Position numbers and translations under genes: made by a program
In this document: one piece after another, positions 5,290-12,052 of the stretch
Position numbering within the stretch: position 1 is the first letter of the stretch
Layout: each line of letters starts with the position of its first letter
Origin: a bacterium
GTDB taxonomy: Bacteria > JAMCPX01
Assembly (NCBI GenBank): GCA_021787655.1
Contig: JAJYLM010000016.1
Coordinates: 1 to 20,697 of the forward strand
DNA: 20,697 nt
Direction: 5' to 3'
The notes under the pieces: generated by a model
Told to the model about the DNA's origin: nothing
Database searches by the model: none
Seen by the model: the letters and a program-made list of their open reading frames with translations, nothing else

Positions 5290-6678
5290 ATGCGGAAGAT
5301 AGCAAAAACGATGTTGATGCTCAGTATAGCAGCGGCCATGACCGCGCTTTCATGCACGAAGAACAGAAGCCCGAAACCGGTCATGGATCTGTACGTTATG
5401 AGCCATTGTCCGTTCGGCATACGGGCGGAGGATATCATCCTCGGCTTTATCGGTAATTTTGACAGTCATGTAAAACTGCATGTCCGCTATATCGTGAGCA
5501 AGCAGGGCACGAACGGCTACACCAGCCTGCACGGCCCCACGGAACTCGATGAAGACCTGCACCAGATAGCGATCCAGAAGCTGTTCGACAGTAAGTTCTT
5601 CACGTACCTTGCGTGCTACAATACGAGCCTGAACAGGGACAAATGCCTGAACCAGGCAGGCATCGATAAAAAGGCGGTCGATGCGTTCGTCAGCTCGGGA
5701 CAGGCTCAAGCGATACTGAACAAGGACTTCAACATGACAGAAGATCTGGGCATCGTTGCAAGCCCTACCCTCTACATCAACTCCAAGAGGTACGATGGGG
5801 CAATGCAGCCCGGCCACCTTATCAGGGCCGTGTGTTCCGGTGCTCCGAAGCTTACGTACTGCGCGACGCTGCCAAAGCCCGTCGACGTCAAGGTAACCTT
5901 GCTCACCGGCGGCTGGACATCCATCTACCATCCTGATCTTATCACGCAGAGCCTTGCAAACTTCTTTTACCAATCGAGCGTGAACATTACGGACGCGTCA
6001 ACACCGCAGGGCAAGGTGATTGCCGATACATTCTCCATCACCGAGGTGCCGGCGATGATCTTCAGCGGCAACGTCACCATGACGACGAGCTTCGCCACGA
6101 TCAAGCAGAGACTGAAGACGGTCAACGGCAGCTACGTGGATTACATGAACGATATGGGCTACCGTCACCTCTTCGACAGACCGTCCAGAAACAACGCCAT
6201 GCAGCTCTTCACCAACATCAATGACAAAGACTCGGTCAACGCATGCGTATCGGTCATCAAGCTGCTGCTCGACTATAAGAAGGACAGCTACAAGCCCGTG
6301 GTGAACATCATCGGCCGGTACACGGACACCACTGCATTGACGGCTGCATCCATCGTCGGACAGGCGAACAAAAAACCTCTGAAAGATATGCTGCCGGTGC
6401 TGATGAAACTGTTCACCGCTCCGTCACTGACGGCCTTCGACGCATCGATGCACGCGGGCAGGGTTGACGGGCGCGTCCTCCAGAAGGAGATAGCGCAGAA
6501 CAATGCAACGGCCGCAAACCTCGGCATGGGACAGGCACGGTTCGCCATGCTCGTCAACAACACCGAATTCATCAACGCGGTGAATCCTGCACAGTCCGTC
6601 GGCATCTTCGAACTCTCGCCCATCATCGGCAAGATGGCGCTGACCGGAAACGGGCAGCCCGGGCAGTGCGCGAAATAA
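5290..6678 (+). CDS. Thioredoxin-fold lipoprotein with CPFG motif
   Basis: This 462-residue protein starts with a lipoprotein signal (hydrophobic core 7-20, lipobox-like TALSC, Cys22). A first thioredoxin-like domain (about 31-185) opens with LYVMSHCPFG (Cys40) and closes with the cis-proline loop ASPTLYI (Pro159). The second Cys of a CxxC is replaced by Gly, so Cys40 is a single active-site thiol; Cys109, Cys119, Cys182 and Cys191 could supply partners. A second thioredoxin-like segment (about 198-290, TEVPAMIF loop, Pro254) lacks Cys at the active-site position, and the rest is helical and unassigned. DsbA/GILT-like folding or reducing activity in the envelope is plausible but unproven. GGAG lies 7 bases before the ATG, inside the preceding gene, and the DedA gene follows after 10 bases. 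Confidence 0.8.
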   Translation: MRKIAKTMLMLSIAAAMTALSCTKNRSPKPVMDLYVMSHCPFGIRAEDIILGFIGNFDSHVKLHVRYIVSKQGTNGYTSLHGPTELDEDLHQIAIQKLFDSKFFTYLACYNTSLNRDKCLNQAGIDKKAVDAFVSSGQAQAILNKDFNMTEDLGIVASPTLYINSKRYDGAMQPGHLIRAVCSGAPKLTYCATLPKPVDVKVTLLTGGWTSIYHPDLITQSLANFFYQSSVNITDASTPQGKVIADTFSITEVPAMIFSGNVTMTTSFATIKQRLKTVNGSYVDYMNDMGYRHLFDRPSRNNAMQLFTNINDKDSVNACVSVIKLLLDYKKDSYKPVVNIIGRYTDTTALTAASIVGQANKKPLKDMLPVLMKLFTAPSLTAFDASMHAGRVDGRVLQKEIAQNNATAANLGMGQARFAMLVNNTEFINAVNPAQSVGIFELSPIIGKMALTGNGQPGQCAK

Positions 6679-6688
6679 AGCAGGCTCC

Positions 6689-7312
6689 ATGGCCGCACAC
6701 CTGTTCGCAATTATAGCCGGATTCGTCATATCGACCATACGGGCGTTCGGTTACGGCGGGGTCGTTTTCCTGATGGCCGTCGAAAGTGCGTGCATCCCCC
6801 TCCCCTCGGAGATCATCCTGCCCTTCGCAGGTTACCTTGTATTCATGCATCAGTTACAGCTGCTCCCGGTCGGCATTGCGGGCGCCTTCGGGTGTGTCAT
6901 CGGATCGATCATCGCCTATGCTATCGGTGCCTACGGCGGCAGGCCGCTCATCGAAAAGTACGGAAAGTATGTGCTCGTCAGCAGGCATGACCTCGATATG
7001 GCAGACCGGTGGTTCAACCGCTACGGAACGATGATCGTGTTCACCGGCAGGCTCCTGCCCGTCGTCAGGACATTCATATCGCTGCCCGCCGGTATCTCGC
7101 GTATGAATTTTTTTAAATTTATCGTCTACACCTTTATCGGCTCGCTCATCTGGAGCCTGCTGATCACGTGGATCGGATTCAAACTCGGTCAGCAATGGGA
7201 CACGCTCGGCCCGTATTTCCACCGGTTCGATGACGTCATCCTCATCGCTGGTATCGCCGCGTTCCTCCTCTACCTGAGACGGCACCTCAGGCACATAGCG
7301 GACGAACGGTAA
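6689..7312 (+). CDS. DedA-family (VTT domain) membrane protein
   Basis: This 207-residue inner-membrane protein belongs to the DedA/SNARE-associated family, now linked to flipping of undecaprenyl phosphate or other lipids across the membrane. Family marks are present: ESACIPLPSEIILPFAGYL (about 32-50) with its Glu and Pro residues, and FTGRLLPVVRTFISLPAG (about 118-135) with the conserved Arg pair. It has about four to five hydrophobic segments, ends in a basic tail and is close to the usual family length. The ATG at 6689 lies 10 bases after the lipoprotein stop. The substrate cannot be told from the sequence. Confidence 0.92.
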   Translation: MAAHLFAIIAGFVISTIRAFGYGGVVFLMAVESACIPLPSEIILPFAGYLVFMHQLQLLPVGIAGAFGCVIGSIIAYAIGAYGGRPLIEKYGKYVLVSRHDLDMADRWFNRYGTMIVFTGRLLPVVRTFISLPAGISRMNFFKFIVYTFIGSLIWSLLITWIGFKLGQQWDTLGPYFHRFDDVILIAGIAAFLLYLRRHLRHIADER

Positions 7313-7331
7313 CCGGACGCTGAGGGTGAGC

Positions 7332-8102
7332 ATGTCCGTCATTACCCTGTGCACCGATTTCGGACTTTCCGACAGCTATGCTGCAGCCATGAAAGGGGTG
7401 ATCCTCGGTATCAACCCGAGGGCGACGATCGTCGATGTCACCCACGCCATCCCGCAGCACGACATCGCAGCTGCTGCATTCGTCCTCAACGGGTACTACC
7501 GGCAGTTTCCCAAAGGCACGGTGCATGTCGTCGTCGTGGACCCCGGCGTGGGCGGCCAGCGCTACGATATGGTGGTGAAGACCAAAGACCATCTGTTCGT
7601 GGGCCCGGACAACGGGGTGTTCAGTTTCGTGCTGATGCACGAGCCCGCGGTATGCCATGAATTGAAGATCCGCCGGACTGCTTCGGCAACATTCCACGGA
7701 CGGGACGTGTTCGCCCCGGCAGCAGCGCGCCTGTCCCTGAAATGGGAAAAATCCATCCTCGGGGGCATCATCAGGAGGCCACGGGTGCTCGACCTGCCGA
7801 AACCCATTGTCAGCAGCAGGGGCGTTACCGGACAGGTCGTCCATATCGATCATTTCGGCAACCTTATTACCAATATCACCGGCCACCTGCTCGGCACCCT
7901 TGCAAAGAACAAAACATTGGAAATATTCATAAAAGGCGCTACACTCCATGGTATGCACGATACCTATGAGCAATGCCGGACTGCTGCGCCGTGTGCACTC
8001 ATTGACAGCTTCGGTCTCCTCGAGATCGCGGTCAATACGGGCAGTGCCAGCAAGGAGCTCGGGGCCCGCAGGGGCGACGCGGTAAAGATCCTATGGAAGT
8101 AA
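7332..8102 (+). CDS. SAM hydroxide adenosyltransferase (DUF62)
   Basis: This 256-residue enzyme is a member of the SAM hydrolase family related to fluorinase and chlorinase. Ordinary members split S-adenosylmethionine with an activated water into adenosine and methionine. The N-terminal SAM-binding mark TLCTDFGLSDSY (5-16) is present. The Asp-Arg-His triad of the hydrolases is intact: D70 in VVVDPGVGGQR, R77 seven residues later, and H122 in FHGRDVFAPAAA. HIDHFGNLITNI (about 171-182) opens the C-terminal domain. This argues for hydrolase rather than halogenase activity. The ATG at 7332 with GAGG upstream is preferred to the in-frame GTG at 7326. The last 10 bases overlap meaB, so the two are probably translationally coupled. 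Confidence 0.93.
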   Translation: MSVITLCTDFGLSDSYAAAMKGVILGINPRATIVDVTHAIPQHDIAAAAFVLNGYYRQFPKGTVHVVVVDPGVGGQRYDMVVKTKDHLFVGPDNGVFSFVLMHEPAVCHELKIRRTASATFHGRDVFAPAAARLSLKWEKSILGGIIRRPRVLDLPKPIVSSRGVTGQVVHIDHFGNLITNITGHLLGTLAKNKTLEIFIKGATLHGMHDTYEQCRTAAPCALIDSFGLLEIAVNTGSASKELGARRGDAVKILWK

Positions 8103-9064
8103 CCGGGAACATACGGCAGTTAATCGAACGATTGAAGCAGGGAGACAGTTCGGCACTGGCACGCTCCATAACCCTGCTCGAAGAAGGCTCGCTCGACCTC
8201 CCATCGGTCGATGCCCTGCTTGGTGCCTCGGGGAGTTCCGTCACGATCGGCGTTACCGGACCTCCCGGTGCCGGTAAGAGCTCCCTGATAGACTGGCTCA
8301 TCAAACACATGAGGAATGCGGGCGAGATGGTCGGTGTGCTTGCCACAGACCCGTCCAGTCCTTTTACCGGCGGTGCAATCCTCGGCGACAGGATCAGGAT
8401 GCAGCACCATTTTCTCGATGACCGGGTATTCATTCGCTCGCTCGGATCCCGCGGTGCACAGGGAGGAATCTCCAGGATAACCCGGGATGCAGCACACCTG
8501 ATGCGGACAGCCGGCTACCGGTACATCATCCTCGAAACCGTGGGTGTCGGACAAACGGAGCTGGACATCATGAACCTTGCGGACACGGTCCTCGTGGTGC
8601 TCGTTCCCGAGTCGGGCGACGTTATGCAGGCGATGAAGGCAGGACTCATGGAGATAGCGGACATCTTCATCGTGAATAAAGCAGACCGGGAAGGCGCGAA
8701 ACAGATGGTCAACGCTCTCACATTCATCACCGAAACGCGGGAACCGGGACGCGATGAGTGGGAGGTGCCGATACTGCTGACCAACGGACTCGACGGCACC
8801 GGCACCATGGAAGTATTCCAGACGATCCAGCAGCACTCCGTCTTTCTCGGGAGCCACCGGCAGGCTGCGCTGCTGCTGAACAAGCGGCGCCACGGCCTGA
8901 AACAGCTCATCCTCGAACAGGTCAGTGTCCGGATAGAGGACCTGCTCACGAATGCTCTGGCGGATAGATACCGGGCCGAGCTGTCGGACCCATCGGTCAG
9001 CCTGTACAGTATTTTCAACCGGATCATGAAGGACAAGGATTTTACCGGAAGGCTTTCCCGGTAA
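8093..9064 (+). CDS. meaB: MeaB-family G-protein chaperone of B12 mutases
   Basis: This 323-residue P-loop GTPase is of the MeaB/ArgK family, which guards and reloads adenosylcobalamin-dependent acyl-CoA mutases such as methylmalonyl-CoA mutase. Visible marks are Walker A GPPGAGKS (56-63), the DPSSP loop (86-90), ETVGVGQTE (148-156) and the base-specificity motif NKAD (195-198), all intact, with family-typical length. The ATG at 8093 lies inside the last codons of the SAM hydrolase. No mutase gene is in the window, so the client must be encoded elsewhere, possibly just a different acyl-CoA mutase. It is the last gene of the operon, and a perfect palindrome begins 41 bases after its stop. Confidence 0.95.
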   Translation: MEVTGNIRQLIERLKQGDSSALARSITLLEEGSLDLPSVDALLGASGSSVTIGVTGPPGAGKSSLIDWLIKHMRNAGEMVGVLATDPSSPFTGGAILGDRIRMQHHFLDDRVFIRSLGSRGAQGGISRITRDAAHLMRTAGYRYIILETVGVGQTELDIMNLADTVLVVLVPESGDVMQAMKAGLMEIADIFIVNKADREGAKQMVNALTFITETREPGRDEWEVPILLTNGLDGTGTMEVFQTIQQHSVFLGSHRQAALLLNKRRHGLKQLILEQVSVRIEDLLTNALADRYRAELSDPSVSLYSIFNRIMKDKDFTGRLSR

Positions 9065-9104
9065 CCCGCGTTACCTGACCACAGGGCATTTAAGAAATAA
9101 GACG

Positions 9105-9132
9105 GTAGGGGCATATTGCAATATGCCCCTAC
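9105..9132. repeat. Perfect 28-bp palindrome
   Basis: The two 14-base halves, GTAGGGGCATATTG and its exact complement, meet without a loop. It lies between the end of meaB and a cluster of other repeats. It could fold in RNA as a transcript-end hairpin, though no T-run follows. Palindromes with TAGGGGC/GCCCCTA ends recur in many bacterial genomes. Confidence 0.75.
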
Positions 9133-9162
9133 AAGAACAAGGGATTAAAAATATTAAAAAAC

Positions 9163-9208
9163 AAATCCCCCTTCATCCTCCTTTGCTAAAGGGGAAAGAG
9201 GGGGATTT
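9163..9208. repeat. Stem-loop of C-run/G-run type
   Basis: AAATCCCCC (9163-9171) pairs exactly with GGGGGATTT (9200-9208), and an inner CCTTT/AAAGG stem extends it. The same general design (C-rich arm, CTTTG-type loop, G-rich arm) recurs at 15898-15931. It looks like a dispersed non-coding repeat. Confidence 0.6.
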
Positions 9209-9217
9209 TGTATCTAA

Positions 9218-9272
9218 GGTGGATCTTCGCCAGAGGCGAATTTCCTCCCTGGGTGGATGAGCCTTTGGCGAA
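9218..9272. repeat. Tandem GGTGGAT...GGCGAA units
   Basis: GGTGGAT occurs at 9218-9224 and 9252-9258, each followed by a small hairpin ending in GGCGAA (TTCGCC AGA GGCGAA at 9226-9240; GCC TTT GGC at 9261-9269). This makes two diverged copies of one unit. Together with the flanking elements, 9065-9333 is all repeats and holds no gene. Confidence 0.5.
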
Positions 9273-9333
9273 CGTCTGAGGAGAAAAAAGAAACATCCTT
9301 AGTGCATTATCCGGGTTGGTTGGACGTGGACAC

Positions 9334-9360
9334 AAAAAAAGAGGGAGCTTCGCTCCCTCT
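9334..9360 (-). terminator. Intrinsic terminator of the small lipoprotein gene
   Basis: On the minus strand, AGAGGGAGC (9360-9352), loop GAA, GCTCCCTCT (9348-9340) is a perfect 9-bp stem followed by a T-run (9340-9334). It lies 21 bases past the stop at 9381. Confidence 0.9.
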
Positions 9361-9380
9361 CCGAGAAAACAGTGCTTCTC

Positions 9381-9566
9381 TTACTTTGCTGTCGTTGGTG
9401 ATGCAGGTGCTGCTGCTGTTGTCGGTGTTGCGGGTGCTGCTGTCGTTGTCGTCGGTGCAGTAACTGCCGGTGCCGGTGCTGCTTGCTCTGTTGCTTCTTC
9501 CTTGTGGCAGCCAGTCATACCGGCTGTAAACGCAAGTACAATCGCTAATAGCATTAACTTCTTCAT
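9381..9566 (-). CDS. Small Ala/Thr/Pro-rich lipoprotein
   Basis: This 61-residue lipoprotein has a signal sequence ending in MTGC (Cys20). The 41-residue mature part starts with HKEEATEQ and is otherwise almost only Ala, Thr and Pro in short repeats (PTTTTAAP, TPTTAAAP), with no sign of a folded domain. AGGAGGT lies 8 bases before the ATG, among the best ribosome sites in the window, and a textbook terminator follows, so this is a real, single-gene unit that may be well expressed. The role is unknown. A lipid-anchored flexible spacer at the outer membrane is a guess. The low-complexity sequence probably varies in length between strains. Confidence 0.85.
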   Translation of the reverse strand: MKKLMLLAIVLAFTAGMTGCHKEEATEQAAPAPAVTAPTTTTAAPATPTTAAAPASPTTAK

Positions 9567-9596
9567 GTATCCTTACCTCCTTTTTTAAATTTGTTT

Positions 9597-9608
9597 CCCC
9601 GTTAGAAA
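9597..9608 (+). repeat. Half-copy of the CCCGTTAGAAA palindrome end
   Basis: CCCCGTTAGAAA is identical to the first 12 bases of element B at 4682. No complementary arm is found nearby. It lies in the leader region of the small lipoprotein gene. The surrounding 9567-9839 gap otherwise shows only the tRNA-Pro promoter and a minor CCGTGC/GCACGG hairpin near 9630-9655. Confidence 0.5.
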
Positions 9609-9799
9609 GTACCAAATTGTACGCGGTCCCGTGCAGAAATCCGTCAGCACGGAAATCACGGCCAAAACCATACGCTCCAACGGGTTTATAAGCGTGATAT
9701 GCTACTGAAAATTGTTTGTCAATAGTAAGCGATGAAAACACATTTACCCGCAGAATCAATCCATAATCAATCTATGATAATTATCTTGCATTTTTTGAA

Positions 9800-9828
9800 T
9801 TGACTAAGTATAAAGAGTTGGTTATAGA
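9800..9828 (+). promoter_or_regulatory. Promoter of tRNA-Pro
   Basis: TTGACT (9800-9805), 17 bp, TATAGA (9823-9828), ending 11 bases before the tRNA 5' end. Confidence 0.6.
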
Positions 9829-9839
9829 GGTAATTCATT

Positions 9840-9916
9840 CGGGGCGTGGCTCAGCCTGGTAGAGCGTTCGGTTCGGGACCGAAAGGTCGGCGGTCCAAAT
9901 CCGCCCGCCCCGACCA
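9840..9916 (+). tRNA. tRNA-Pro (anticodon CGG)
   Basis: Cloverleaf: acceptor CGGGGCG/CGCCCCG, D-stem GCTC/GAGC, anticodon stem TTCGG/CCGAA with loop TTCGGGA (anticodon CGG, reading CCG), T-stem GGCGG/CCGCC, discriminator A and an encoded CCA end. The T-loop reads TCCAAAT instead of the near-universal TTCAAAT, so position 55 is C and cannot become pseudouridine. Unlike the two other tRNA genes in the window, it encodes CCA. Confidence 0.95.
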
Positions 9917-9942
9917 TTCTCACTACCCGCGGAACAATCTCA

Positions 9943-11289
9943 TTATTCATGGTGCAGCAGGCCTGCTATGGTGCGTTCCTGATACGCCGTGTGCAGGGTA
10001 TCGTTCATCTCCGTATAAAACCGGTAAACCTCGGGCTGGAATCGGACAGCCTGTATGTCTGATCCGGTGTCTCCGGACACCGCGTCAATGACCTGAAGAG
10101 GAGAAAGTTTGTCCGGCGCGACCGCGAGCAGGAACGCTGCATCGGAACCCGATGCAGCATAGACGATTTCCTTTTCCCTGAGGGTGTCAAGCAGTGGCTT
10201 GATCATCCCCGGTTTGACGCCGAGTGCATCAGACAGGGCTTTGATGCCCAGCGGTTTCTTCCCCTCCAGAAAATTTTTCGCAATCATGACGACGAGCGAC
10301 AGGGCGATGATCTCCGACGTCTTCCTGCGGAGTTTTTGTCCTGCGTCAAAGAAGCGGTACGTCCCCACCATCTGATGGGCAAAGGAGAGTTCTGCCCCGA
10401 ACAGCAATATCTCCCACGACATATACAGCCACACGAGAAAAATGGGCAGCGAAGCCATGGTCGAATAGATCACGTTGTAGTTTGCGATACCGATCTGGAA
10501 ATGGAAATAGACCCACTGGATGATCTCCCATGAGGTCCCGCCGATGACCCCACCAATGAGGGCGGATGGCGCCTTCACCCTGGTATTCGGCATGAACATG
10601 TATAAGGCAAAGAATGCAAGCCACAGAAAGATATAGGAAGAGTAGCTGATGATGACCTTGATCAGCAGCCCGATGTTCCCCTTTGCATAAAGGAGGTCCG
10701 TGAAGGAATGGCTCGCCAGCGCTGCGGTACCGGTCGCTGCGACCAGGACGAAAAACGGAAAAATAACGACGACGCTGATGTAGTCCGTAAACTTCCTCCT
10801 GATGGTCCGCTGCACGGTAACACCCCAGATATCGTTGAATGCTGTTTCGATGTTCCCGAGCAGCTGTATGACGAGGTACACCAGCATGACGACGCCGATG
10901 ACACCGAGCGTCTCGAAATTCGTCTTCTCGATATAATTGAAGACCTTTTCCAGTGCGAAGGAAACACCCCCGGCCTCATTGCCGCTCTTCAGCGACGTAC
11001 TTGCAGCGACCTTGCTGATCAAAAAGTTCTTCAGCTTATCGCTGAAGCCGAGCCCCTTGCCGATGGAAAACGCAAATGCAAAAACCGGAACGATGGATAC
11101 CAGGGTGACATACGTCAATGAAGCAGCCCTGAGGCTGATCTTATTCCTGAAAAACTCCCGGGTCGTTATGGCGAAAATCCGCGTCCATTTGATGGAAAAA
11201 TGTCTGATACCTTTCAGATCGACAAGGTCCTTGACGAGGAAAACCTCGCTCAATCTGTCGATGAAATGCCTGCCTCTGCCCTGTTTCAT
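9943..11289 (-). CDS. YihY/BrkB-family membrane protein
   Basis: This 448-residue inner-membrane protein belongs to the YihY/BrkB family, once mislabelled ribonuclease BN; its transport role is unresolved. Family marks are RAASLTYVTLVSIVP (55-69) and GNIETAFNDIWGV (145-157). Six hydrophobic segments fit at about 57-77, 127-147, 169-190, 212-233, 241-262 and 281-303. A soluble C-terminal part (about 320-448) resembles a winged helix (IKALSDALGV...MIKPLLDTLREKEIV), as seen in longer family members. The ATG at 11289 is chosen because AAGGAG lies 7 bases upstream. An upstream extension to 11382 has no such site. It lies 97 bases downstream of tonB on the same strand. Confidence 0.9.
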   Translation of the reverse strand: MKQGRGRHFIDRLSEVFLVKDLVDLKGIRHFSIKWTRIFAITTREFFRNKISLRAASLTYVTLVSIVPVFAFAFSIGKGLGFSDKLKNFLISKVAASTSLKSGNEAGGVSFALEKVFNYIEKTNFETLGVIGVVMLVYLVIQLLGNIETAFNDIWGVTVQRTIRRKFTDYISVVVIFPFFVLVAATGTAALASHSFTDLLYAKGNIGLLIKVIISYSSYIFLWLAFFALYMFMPNTRVKAPSALIGGVIGGTSWEIIQWVYFHFQIGIANYNVIYSTMASLPIFLVWLYMSWEILLFGAELSFAHQMVGTYRFFDAGQKLRRKTSEIIALSLVVMIAKNFLEGKKPLGIKALSDALGVKPGMIKPLLDTLREKEIVYAASGSDAAFLLAVAPDKLSPLQVIDAVSGDTGSDIQAVRFQPEVYRFYTEMNDTLHTAYQERTIAGLLHHE

Positions 11290-11386
11290 GAGACTGCTCC
11301 TTACCCCTCTGCACCCGGATCCTACCAAAAATACGGGGGATCTGGCAAGCACAGGACGCCTGCATACCGGTGAACGGAACAACCGG

Positions 11387-12052
11387 TCATTTGAGCTGGA
11401 AGCGTATCGGAATGATCATCCACACGTACACAGGCTGTCCGTGCGACGTGATCGCCGAAAATCTCCACCGTTCGACTGCAGCGGCTGCGGATGCATCGAA
11501 AAGGGGGATGGATTTCAAGATCTTCACCTGGCGCACCCTGCCGTCAGGACCGATGAGCGCCTTGAGCACCACAACGCCCTCTTTGCCCTGCTTCCTCGCC
11601 TCGACAGGATAGACCGGATCGCTGAACTTCACCAGCGTGGGCTGGTTGTCGAGCTGGCTGGACGAAACGACCCCTTCGCCTGAACCGGTCCCTTGACCCT
11701 GACCGCCCGTTCCTCCCGGCTGTCCTGCGGTGCCCGTTGCTGTGGTGCCGGTCGTTTGTTCCGTGACCTGCTCGGCAGCGTGCTGTGCGGCAGTCTGTTT
11801 GTCCGGAAGCGTCATCTTCGCCGTGTGCCGTTGGACCGGGTGAGGTACCCTGACGGGTGCACGCTGCACCGGGAGACCGTTTCCGCCGGATGAACCGAGG
11901 TTGATGGTAATCGTCGACAGTGAAACCCGGGGCACGAATATCTGGAAAAAGAACACCCCCAGCAGGAGGAGGAGATGCGCACCGAGCGAACCTGCAAGGA
12001 AATACGTGAACCTTTTGTCAATGCTGCCCAGGGGCCTCGATGCTTGTATCAT
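11387..12052 (-). CDS. tonB: TonB energy-transducing protein
   Basis: This 221-residue TonB protein links inner-membrane energy to the outer-membrane receptor. It has a short cytoplasmic tail, one membrane helix (about 16-40), a periplasmic linker rich in Gln, Thr and Gly (60-130) instead of the classic Pro-Lys repeats, and a C-terminal TonB domain (about 140-221) with YPVEARKQGKEGVVVLK and AVERWRF. Its ATG overlaps the stop of the receptor gene by one base (TGATG), with no separate ribosome site, so translation is probably coupled and this TonB is likely dedicated to that receptor. No exbB or exbD is in the window. Confidence 0.93.
   Translation of the reverse strand: MIQASRPLGSIDKRFTYFLAGSLGAHLLLLLGVFFFQIFVPRVSLSTITINLGSSGGNGLPVQRAPVRVPHPVQRHTAKMTLPDKQTAAQHAAEQVTEQTTGTTATGTAGQPGGTGGQGQGTGSGEGVVSSSQLDNQPTLVKFSDPVYPVEARKQGKEGVVVLKALIGPDGRVRQVKILKSIPLFDASAAAAVERWRFSAITSHGQPVYVWMIIPIRFQLK

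Noticed and set aside
7332..8102. Fluorinase or chlorinase activity for the DUF62 protein
   Set aside because: The Asp-Arg-His triad (D70, R77, H122) is that of the water-using hydrolases.
8120..8893. Open frame (-) antisense to meaB
   Set aside because: The opposite strand has all GTPase motifs; this frame has no ribosome site or recognisable family.
9316..9588. Ala/Val/Gly-rich open frame (+) over the small lipoprotein gene
   Set aside because: Low-complexity complement of the Ala/Thr/Pro codons; the minus strand has the signal peptide, ribosome site and terminator.
9943..11289. Annotation as ribonuclease BN
   Set aside because: The old RNase BN label for this membrane family is a known misassignment; the protein is an integral membrane protein with YihY marks and no nuclease motif.
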